This document shows positions 56,001 through 64,000 of a stretch of DNA of 64,000 bases, one piece after another. This stretch comes from Myotis daubentonii (taxonomy: Eukaryota; Chordata; Mammalia; Chiroptera; Vespertilionidae), in assembly GCF_963259705.1 (NCBI RefSeq), contig NC_081851.1, positions 16,714,145 to 16,778,144 on the forward strand, in the 5' to 3' direction. The position numbers and the translations under genes are program-made. Below the pieces are notes generated by a model. That model made no database searches. It had not been told where the DNA came from and was given only the letters and a program-made list of their open reading frames with translations. The first letter of the stretch is position 1. Each line of letters starts with the position of its first letter.

Positions 56001-56684
56001 GCCTGCCACTATACATGGGGACTGATAATGGCCCAGCGTTCATCGCCAAAGTTACACAATCCATAGTTAAGGCCCTGAGGGTTACCTGAAAATTGCATTG
56101 TGTCTATAGGCCACAGAGTTCTGGACAGGTAGAGAGGATGAATCGGACCTTAAAGGAAACATTAACTAAGTTAAAATTAAAAACTGGCAAAAACTGGGTG
56201 TCTCCTTCCTTTTGCTCTCCTCAGAGCTAGGTGCACTCCATACATAAAGGGACTCACCCCTTTTGAAATTATATTTGGCAGGCCACCACCTCTTCTTGCC
56301 CACCTAAGGGAGGAAGAGCTTGCCCGACTGTCTACCCGAAATTTGCTTAAGTCCTTACAGGCTTTGCAGAGCAGCGCCTCGTCGGCACGACGGGTGGTGA
56401 GAGCCGTACGGGAGGAGGACGTGCTGAGATCCAGTCCAACACAGCCTGCCTTCTCTCCGGGAGATCTCGTTTGGGAGAAGCATCACAACCCTGGCAGCCT
56501 GGAACCTAGATGGGATGGAACCTACCAGGTGGTGCAGAGCACTCCAACCACCATCAAAGTCGCAGGAAAGAGGCACTGGATCCATCATACGCAGGTTAAG
56601 AAAGCGAAAGACAGCGTCGAGGGATGGCGGGTCCAGAAGACCAGAGACCCGTTGAAGGTCAGACTCACTCGGTGTTCTTCCTAA
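53100..56684 (+). pseudogene. pol: ERV copy 2 pol, degenerate
   Basis: Protease, reverse transcriptase, RNase H and integrase are in the usual order. Protease has DTG at 53177-53185. Reverse transcriptase has LPQGFKNSP and the YVDD active site at 54137-54148. A TAA at 54170-54172 interrupts, and the same frame continues to about 55000. RNase H (55006-55374) is in a different frame and retains YTDGSS, the AELTAL Glu and TDSRYA. Integrase (from about 55390) keeps HQSTH, but the last Cys of the zinc motif is Tyr (CQVY, 55767-55769). Its core Asp (55854), second Asp (56024) and Glu (56132) lie in different frames, with TGA at 56087-56089. Pol starts one frame away from gag, unlike the in-frame stop readthrough usual for gammaretroviruses. 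Inactive. Confidence 0.93.
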
Positions 56685-58614
56685 CTCTCCTCATCTGCCT
56701 GCAGCCGGACTGGGAAACCCCCATTCGGCCAGAAATTAATCTTGGGAGGTCACAGGTACTATTGATGGGACTGTTATAGGCTCTGTTGTTGGAATAGGGG
56801 CGCCTGTCATCCCGACAGATCTCTGTAAACTCTTTGGAAAAAACTGGGGAAATTCCCGTAGCAAAACTGCATCCACTGGGCATGGCTCCTGGGGCCATCC
56901 CCAGGTCACCAAAGCCAGGGGTTACGGGTGCGGAGAAATAACCCTAGAGCAAGAATTGTGGCACACTCGACATTATGTCTGCCCCCGGGAAGGGGGTAGT
57001 AACTGTGGAGGAGAGGGTGCCTTCTATTGTGCCTCTTGGGGTTGTGAGACCCTAGCCCCATGGAAAAAACCTCCCACCGACAAGCTCCTCCGTCCAAACA
57101 GAGAGGTTCGACCTGGGGCCCCGAAGAAGAACTGCAGGATCGGAAATTGTAACCCAGTCCTCCTCATGCCTCTCGCCTGGTGGACTGACCAATGGGAAGG
57201 AGGAAAGACGTGGGAACTAAGACTCTATGTAAGCGGCCGAGACCCTGGCCAGCTCTTCACCATTCAACGCCGGACTCTTCCCCGGTGGTTCAACCCAATT
57301 GGCCCCTTGCGTCCCCTAGACAAGCCAGAGAGGCCGAGCCAGCCACAGTACCCAGCCCCAGCTAAACCTCCTGGTTCCCCTGGGGCACAAAGCTCTGGGA
57401 TCCCCAGCCCTACTCCACCTGCAGCCATGACCTCGCCAGCCCTTGGGGACCTACAACAGCTTTTAAATACAGGCGCAGGAAAACCAAACCGGAAGCTAGT
57501 GGGAACCTTGGACTTAATGTTTTCTTTCCTAAATCGCACCTCCCCAAACCTGACCGCGGATTGCTGGCTGTGCTTCAACCCTGAACCCCCTTATGTTAGG
57601 ATAGGGGCAGGGGCCCAGCTCGGGAAGGACGCTTCTGCCATCAGGAACCTTTCGGCAGAAAGTCTGCCAGACGGACTGTGTATGTGGGGACACAAACACC
57701 AAGGACTTACTCTTGGGGACATCTTAAACCCCGGGACTTGTGTGTACCCTATGAACTACCCCCTTAGCAGTTCCACCTATACAGATCTATGTAATCCATC
57801 TATCATACTTCCAAAGAATTATACAGGACAGACCCCCACCTACTTAGTAGCTCCTAAGGGGACTTGGTGGCCATGTACAACTGGTATAACCCCTTGCATC
57901 TTCTCTCCAGTCCTTCAGAATCCGATGAACCCTGGACTATGCATTCTAACTCATATCCTCCCACAGGTATATTACTATTCGGGAGAAGGGGGCCGAGAAC
58001 CTTTAAACCTCGAACCCAGAAAAGTTAAAAGGGCCCCCATCCTAGTCCCCCTCCTTATGGGAATAGGACTAGCAGGATCCACGGCCATCGGAACAGCCGC
58101 CCTAGCAACTGGCCACCAGAATTATAAAAAATTAAATAAACAGATAGATCAAGATTTAAACTCTCTCAAAAATTCTGTTAGCCAACTGGAGGACTCCCTT
58201 GGTTCACTCGCAGAGGTAGTACTACAAAACAGACGAGGCCTAGATCTGCTTTTCCTGAAGCAGGGAGGCCTCTGTCTGGCCCTAGGGGAGTCTTGCTGTT
58301 TCTACACCAACCACTCGGGGGTGATCAGGAAAAGCCTTAGCCAGCTGCGAAAACGGCTGGCTGACCAAAAAGAGGCTAGAAAGGCTAAAGGCCATTGGTA
58401 TGAGAATTCATTTTCCTGGTCCCCCCGGCTAACCACCCTGCTCTCCTCCTTGGCAGGACCAGTCGTTCTGCTCCTCCGAGGGCTCATCTTTGGCCCCTGC
58501 ATTGCCAGATGCCTCCTCGATTTCATACAAAATCAAATACAGGCTGTAAAGTTAATGGTTTTATACACCCAATACTCCAGAATCTTACAGGAGGACGCTG
58601 AAGCAAAGATTTGA
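56624..58614 (+). pseudogene. env: ERV copy 2 env, long open frame with early breaks
   Basis: Env would be the surface and membrane fusion glycoprotein. The ATG at 56624 overlaps pol. A one-base loss relative to copy 1 near 56705 breaks the end of the signal region, and a TAA follows at 56737-56739. From 56740 to 58614 the frame is open for 624 codons. It holds the surface subunit with CWLC (57562-57573), a basic KVKR cleavage site (58021-58032), a hydrophobic Ala/Gly-rich fusion-peptide region, coiled-coil heptads, an immunosuppressive-type segment (from 58222), CX6CC (58273-58299), a membrane segment (about 58429-58520) and a short tail with YSRI. As it stands there is no continuous frame from the start codon, so it is scored as a pseudogene, although the rest is unusually well kept compared with gag and pol. 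Confidence 0.92.
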
Positions 58615-58637
58615 GTCCCAATAAAACCAGTAGGGAA

Positions 58638-59009
58638 TGTACTGGGCTGCATATCGGGGCGCGCTGTACTATCTGTTCCTGGAACAGACAGATAGGAAGG
58701 TACTGACATCAGGTCAGGTCTTGAGATATGGTCTCATGGTCCCTCCTCAATATACTGTGCTCTCTGTTCCCAGAGAACATAAATAGGAAGGTGATAATGC
58801 TATACTGTATCGGAAACAAATTGCATAAACAAGGCTTTGTAACTTTGTAGTTTTTGCAAATAAATAGGCTGTAACGCTTGCAGTCATTGCTGCAGTTCAG
58901 TCTTTGCTTTGGCGGAGTGCTGGGACTGCAGACAGCTGGCCAGCTTAATAAAGCTTCCTAAATTTAAATTCTGAGTCTGTGGTCTATCTCGCTAAGTCAA
59001 CCCATAACA
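58638..59009 (+). repeat. 3' LTR of ERV copy 2
   Basis: 372 bp, same ends as the 5' LTR. It is preceded by a weak purine stretch (agtaggga) at the polypurine-tract position. It is followed by ggttcac, which does not match the gccc that precedes the 5' LTR. Confidence 0.95.
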
Positions 59010-61534
59010 GGTTCACAAAGGTAGGTGAGCGGGGTGGATGCCAGAGGTGCCAGGGAGCTGACAACTTGTGGGAGGCAGGCAGACCAGTTGGCCAGGCCCT
59101 GCCAAGACCCAGGGACAAGGGTGTTGGGGGGACCTGGGATGAGGACAGTCAGCTAAGAGGGGCTGGCACATTCCAGATCCAGACCCAGGTTCAGGGGAGC
59201 GACCACCTGTGGGAAGTGGAGAGAGGAGGGGTCCAGCCTGCACCCCAGGTTTTGGCTTCTGTGATTGACAGCTGGTGGCCTTGAATAAGAAGGCAGCCCA
59301 GAGGACTCAGGGACAGTGGAGAAGCCTGCAGCCCGGGCAGGGGGTCTAAGGCAGCGACCTCAGGCCTGAAGCTCAGGAGCAGTCAGTGCTGGGGAGCAGG
59401 TGGCTCAGCCCTGCAGAGGGGCAGGGAGGGGGCTGCCTCCACGATGGAACCCAGGAGCGAGCACACAGGGAGCTTCAATGAGTGTTTGTGGAAAGGATGA
59501 GGGGCGACCCAGGGACCGGCCAGTTGCGCCCTGAAGAGATGTCCCAGACGGGAGAGAATCAGGGGACAGAGGCTGAGAGCTCCCAGGGGTGACCGGTCAG
59601 GTTCAGACCCTGCAACAGGCAATGGCGCAGGGGAGGCGGCCTGCAGGGGTCCACATGCTCAGTCTGGCTCCCAGCTTTGGGGAAGGCAGCTCGCGGAGGG
59701 GGCAGCTCCCCCAGGGGCAGGGCCTTGGAAAGAAGGGGAAAGGAGGCTAAAGGCGGCACCTTACAGAAGAGGCTGGCGAGGGAGCAGGGACACGCAAGCG
59801 GCAGCTGGATGGGCCGCCATGAGGTCAGGTCAGGGGGGATCTTCACCTGCCGTCCTCCTCCCTCCTCAGCCTCTTCCTAGTTGAGTGGCCTTGGAAAACC
59901 CAAGGATCATTTTAAGCTGAGCTCCTGCTGTGATAGAAATCCCAAATCAAAATGGGATTCAACTTAGAGGGATTTAAAATACACCAAGGCCTGGGAAGAT
60001 CGGCTGCCTGGGAAACAGGAAACCTGGCTTCCCATTCTCTGGCCTCCTAGCCAAGGGATGTCTGTGTTCCAGGGGCCCAGGACCCGGGGGCGGACATGGG
60101 GAGCCCGGAGCCCGGACATCGCTGCCAGTGAGGAGCGGTGAGGAAATCCAGGACTCAATTCTACTCCAACTCATTTTATTAAAAACCCTTCCTTGTGTTC
60201 CAGAATCAATAGGTATTTAATATATGTGTCAAAACACTCAGACACAGAACACATTAGCACACCCAGTTCTTACTCAGCACATTAACTCCAAAGGAAAACC
60301 TCTTTATAGAGCCCCAGTCCCCAGGCTTAGCCCATCCCAGGAGAGCACCTTAGTAAACACGAAACCATGTGTCAGGAAACCAGCCAAATTCACACTATAG
60401 GTGAGACCCCAGGAGAAAGATTGATGTCAATTGATGTCAATATCGGCTGTTTCCCAAAAAGATATAGAGAGGGCAGGCTGTTGATGGACAATGAGTCCCC
60501 ATTGAATGTAAATATAGTTTGTCCCCCAAAACAGATACAAAGAGGTCAGACACGTGATAGAAAATGACACCAACAGAATGTAAATATAAGGTGTCCCCCT
60601 TAAACAGGATGGAAGTTATGTTATGAGGCAGGTGCCGGTGACACAGCCCCCAACTCTGAGGGCCCCAGCCAAGTGGTGGGGACATCTGAGCAAGTCACTG
60701 CGGTGTGGTGCTGACAGAGGTCGAGGGCACAACCCCTTGTCTCCTGAGGGACATCTCCATGGCGTGCCCGCCACCACTTTGAGCCCAGCACCATGGCACA
60801 GATGTCCTTCATTGCACATTATTAGAAGATAACCCCGCCCTCAGTCCTCTGTCCTGGTGTTTCTCACAAGGAGCAATGACTTACAGTTTGAAACTATGAA
60901 TACAAGATTTTGTTAAAGAGCAGATCTTTCTTTCACCTTTGTACCACAGTCAGCCATTTCTCTAGCCTTCTGAAATCCAGTAGTTGTTCCGGCCAAAGAC
61001 CAAAGTGCCCGACGGTGGGACGTTGGTCACCCCCAAGTGCACCTACTATGTGCTAGGCAGCGTGAGAAAGTACACAGAGAAAGTGAAATGTTACCCTTTT
61101 CCTGGAGACATTACCAGAATGGGGGTGGTATTTTTGATACTCAGGTGCCTTTATCTTTTCATTGCTGTGTATGTGACCAACCCTGACCATGCACAGGCAC
61201 CCATCTCATGGCAAGGAAGGGGGTGGTTTTCTTACCTGGGCAAGAGGAATGTGTGTGGTTAGGACTCTGAGAGCAGAAAAGAAGGAAACACATTTGGAAT
61301 TCAGCTTTTGAGTGCTAACCAGAATTAACAAGACAGTATTTTGAAAGTCATACCTTATTAAGATGTGAAGTAGACATTCCCTAAGTGCCAGTTGCCATAG
61401 GAGAAGCCAGACCCACCTGACTTGAAGTGAGAGCCTAGCTCTGCATTCACTGCCATCAGGGGACCAGGCTTCTGAGAGTGGACACACTGTGGCCGCGTTT
61501 CCGGGGCTGCGGCCCTCCGGCCAGCAGGGGGCGT
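59010..61534. other. unassigned DNA downstream of the provirus
   Basis: No gene recognised. 60400-60610 contains a degenerate repeat of about 80 bp (gtaaatatagtttgtccccc, gtaaatataaggtgtccccc). The string cacctactatgtgctaggca at about 61038-61057 is typical of old MIR/L2-type repeats. GC-rich frames at 59010-59880 overlap on both strands and have no domain signature. Confidence 0.5.
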
Positions 61535-62050
61535 TACCCCGGCCCTCCCTGCTCCCTGCTCTCCCCAGGAAGTCCCGCCCCTCCCTGATCCCTGCTCTCT
61601 CCAGGAAGCTCCGCCCCTCCCTGCTGCCTGCTCTCCCCAGGAAGTCCCGCCCCTCCCTGATCCCTGCTCTCCCAGGAAGCTCCGCCCCTCCCTGCTGCCT
61701 GCTCTCCCCAGGAAGCTCCGCCCCTCCCTGCTGACTGCTCTCCCCAGGAAGTCCCGCCCCTCCTTGATCCCTGCTCTCCCAGGAAGCTCCGCCCCTCCCT
61801 GCTGCCTGCTCTCCCCAGGAAGCTCCGCCCCTCCCTGCTGCCTGCTCTCCCCAGGAAGTCCCGCCCCTCCCTGATCCCTGCTCTCCCAGGAAGCTCCGCC
61901 CCTCCCTGCTGCCTGCTCTCCCCAGGAAGCTCCGCCCCTCCCTGCTGACTACTCTCCCCAGGAAGTCCTGCCCCTCCCTGATCCCTGCTCTCCCCAGGAA
62001 GCTCCGCCCCTCCCTGCTGCCTGCTCTCCTCAGGAAGTCCCGCCCCTGCT
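61535..62050. repeat. ~36-bp minisatellite carrying GC boxes
   Basis: About 14 units alternate between two types: gaagtcccgcccctccctga plus tccctgctctccc, and gaagctccgcccctccctgc plus tgcctgctctcccc. Thirteen or so carry ccgcccct, an Sp1/KLF-type GC box. The order of the two types (A B A B B A B B A B B A B A) suggests a higher-order unit of about 105 bp. The minus strand gives a Gly/Arg-rich open frame that is a repeat translation. Confidence 0.9.
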
Positions 62051-63867
62051 GGAAGTTGGAGTTCCTGTCTCTGGAAGATGGTGGCTTTCCAGTGCTCATG
62101 GCCTCAGGCAGGCATGGGCTGGAGCACAGAGGGCAGCGGGCGGGGCCCTGGAGCAGCTAAGCCCTTGGTGAGGAGTCTGTGCTGGGGCCTCAGAAGCCAG
62201 CCCCGCGGGGGAGCAGCGCCCATTGCAGGTGGTCCGTTCCTTCCCCAGAAGGTGGCCAGGGCCAGGCAGGGCAGGGCAGGCCAGGCTTGGTCCTCCCAGC
62301 TGAGCCCCCGATCTGTGGGCACCAGCTGCATAGGGAGCCGCCTTCTAAGGTCGGGATTCCCTCCCTCCTCACCTCGCCAGGCCCGCTGCTCCCTGCAGGG
62401 TGTAAAGGAGCCAGGGCCTTCCTCCAGCCCGTGTGGATCCAGAGTTTCCCAGCCCCGCCCCCTCCCTTTGTCAGACTGGGACCCCCCACAGCCACACGGT
62501 TCTGACCAGGACAGGATTGCAGGGAGATGCAGGGACAGCCATGGGCCTGACCACCTAGCAGGTCAGTTCACTGACGGGAACACGGGAGGTTATGGCCACT
62601 CCTCACTTCACCTTCACTCGTGGCGTGAAGGGCACCAGCAATGACGGTTCCAGGGAAGCCATTGCGGCGCCTCAGCCCAGGGCAGCCCCTGAAGCCTGTG
62701 CCCAGCGAGGAGCTCTCCCGACGCTGCGCCCAGGGAACTCCAGTGCTGTGGGGCCAGGAAGGGCCTCCCGGGATGAGAGGGGCACGAAGCCCTTGGCGCC
62801 AGTCACTGAGTGGCCCTTGAGTCACTTAAAAATAAAACCAGGTCTCTGCTGATTTGTGTTAAAATCCCATCGAATGAATGTATGTGCTTAAATAACTTCA
62901 CTAACATAAACGGCATTGCTATTTTTAAATGCTATATTAAGTTATATTTATTTTGAAGACATCAAATGAATTTAAAATTTGATAAAATTTGATATAATAA
63001 AATAATACCATTCCTGTGTTCAAAACGTCCAACCTGAGTGGCTTTTATGCATGATTTTTTCTTGATATCTAAAGAATTCTAATTTCCCTTTTTTAAGTTA
63101 TATTTGAACATAATATAGTGGCACTTAAGGTTTATCTTTAGTGAAGGGGCTCAAATGGGGAGTTTACTGGTTACATTTATTTATTAACTAAAGAATATTC
63201 CAAGTCTATAGGAGCTGGACTCTGTGAAGTCATTGTACCATCCTGCCCATCGGTGCCTTTCTCTGGGGTCTTCTAACATTTAGTGTTTGCATTTTGTCAG
63301 TGACACATGTATATCCTGTTGAGCTCACCTGCACCCACACTTTAACTAGCCCCCACTAATCTGCTCTCCCCCCATTTTCTTTTTCCAGCTTTTGTTCCCC
63401 AACGTTTAAACCTTCCCATCAAGTGTCTGAGTGGCTGGTCACACCTGCTAATTGTCCGGCACAGCTGTGTTCCTCCAGGTCTGGGTCTCACTTCCTGACT
63501 GGACCGTTGACATCCATCCAAGTCATCCTACTTCTACCTCCTCCTCCTCCAGTCTCAGCCTGCAATTCAGAATGAGTGCTGTTAGATATGCATTGTTGTG
63601 CAGCGTTACAGACAGAGATGCGTTTGAACACTTCTAACAGTGCTATTTTGCCAGGGGACCAGATGGCTGCTGGCCAAAGCACACCACCTTGTAGGAGATG
63701 AGGGGGTGTACTTACAGGGGAGATTTGAGAGCTGTGGCAGATTGCTCTGTGCTTCATTCACCAGTCCATGCTGTTGTGCATCAATACTGTACACTCAGAC
63801 TGGTTTGCAAAGATTATGCCCTGTGGTAGTGTACATCCTATCATATGTATACCTATGTGTTAATTTT
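62051..63867. other. GC-rich then AT-rich unassigned DNA
   Basis: 62051-62830 is GC-rich with a few CpGs (agcgggcggggccc near 62135). A plus-strand frame of 188 codons opens at 62078, right after the GC-box array, but it shows no domain, and an overlapping minus-strand frame is almost as long. From 62850 onward the DNA is AT-rich with nothing recognisable. Confidence 0.4.
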
Positions 63868-63904
63868 AATATATTTTTGTTGACTTCAGAGAGAAAGGGG
63901 GAGG

Positions 63905-63942
<38 letters not shown>

Positions 63943-64000
63943 TCAATGATGAGAAAGAATACATGATGGGTTGCCTCCTGCATGCCCCCTATTGGCAATT
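63868..64000 (-). mobile_element. Ves-type SINE, cut by the window end
   Basis: The minus-strand tail part (GA-rich run at 63908-63938, aaacatcaatgatgagaaag, gggttgcctcctgcatgcc) is visible. The head would lie beyond 64000. Confidence 0.9.

Larger units (their letters stand above)
50504..59009 (+). mobile_element. gammaretrovirus-like endogenous provirus (copy 2)
   Basis: 8.5 kb with 5' LTR, primer binding site, leader, gag, pol, env and 3' LTR in standard order. Gammaretrovirus-like traits are the single CCHC box in nucleocapsid, the PPPY late motif, the pol motif set, pol/env overlap, and an env with CWLC in the surface subunit and CX6CC in the transmembrane subunit. The two LTRs differ at roughly 23 of 372 positions by eye (~6%), which points to an old insertion of the order of 10 million years or more. 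All three genes carry disabling changes. The 4-bp sequences flanking the two LTRs do not match. Confidence 0.95.

Noticed and set aside
61206..62099. 297-codon Gly/Arg/Ser-rich minus-strand frame
   Set aside because: Translation of the GC-box minisatellite with no unique domain.
62078..62644. Possible gene starting just after the GC-box array
   Set aside because: No recognisable domain, no splice structure, and an overlapping minus-strand frame of similar quality; left as unassigned.

Overview
This window is mammalian nuclear DNA, almost certainly from a vesper bat (Vespertilionidae). Two signals support that. About a dozen copies of a tRNA-headed, CT/GA-tailed SINE of the Ves type are present on both strands. 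So are several HeliBat-type Helitrons, which begin TCCTATATAATAAAAGG, end in CTAG/CTAA, and carry the 3' hairpin GTGCACAAAATTTGTGCAC. I found no convincing host protein-coding gene, no functional RNA gene and no CRISPR array. Nearly every long open frame is a by-product of tandem repeats or belongs to a transposable element.

Layout. 1-9155: purine-rich minisatellite (G-rich plus strand) with higher-order structure; a ~3.58 kb stretch recurs 5,558 bp downstream with no difference seen wherever compared. 9156-17271: mostly unassigned DNA with Ves SINEs, a Helitron remnant, a 23-bp tandem array and a hAT MITE. 17272-19821: 5'-truncated endogenous retrovirus (ERV copy 1: integrase, deleted env, 3' LTR). 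20985-28240: an unusual 'palindromic satellite island' of CCTCCATGGAGG-centred repeats whose G-rich strand flips repeatedly, bounded by inverted arms. 28900-36940: old LINE-1 sequence riddled with SINE and Helitron insertions. 38600-41740: HAL1-like element interrupted by a young 5'-truncated L1 with a perfect 17-bp target-site duplication. 42047-45117: two pairs of abutting head-to-tail Helitrons, one carrying a hAT insertion with a perfect 8-bp duplication. 45514-45898: solo LTR. 50504-59009: near-complete gammaretrovirus-like provirus (ERV copy 2) with two 372-bp LTRs, a tRNA-Thr-type primer binding site, gag, pol and env, all damaged but env least so. 61535-62050: GC-box minisatellite. 63868-64000: Ves SINE cut by the window edge.

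How the parts relate. The window is a record of insertion, tandem expansion and rearrangement rather than a gene cluster. The two ERV copies share inactivating lesions and one stretch of ~310 bp flanking DNA, so they are historically linked. The Helitrons, hAT element and SINEs are nested in ways that give relative ages. The strongest candidates for something not routinely described are the strand-switching palindromic satellite with its inverted arms, the perfect 54-bp palindrome inside a Helitron, the abutting Helitron pairs, and the comparatively well-preserved env frame of copy 2.
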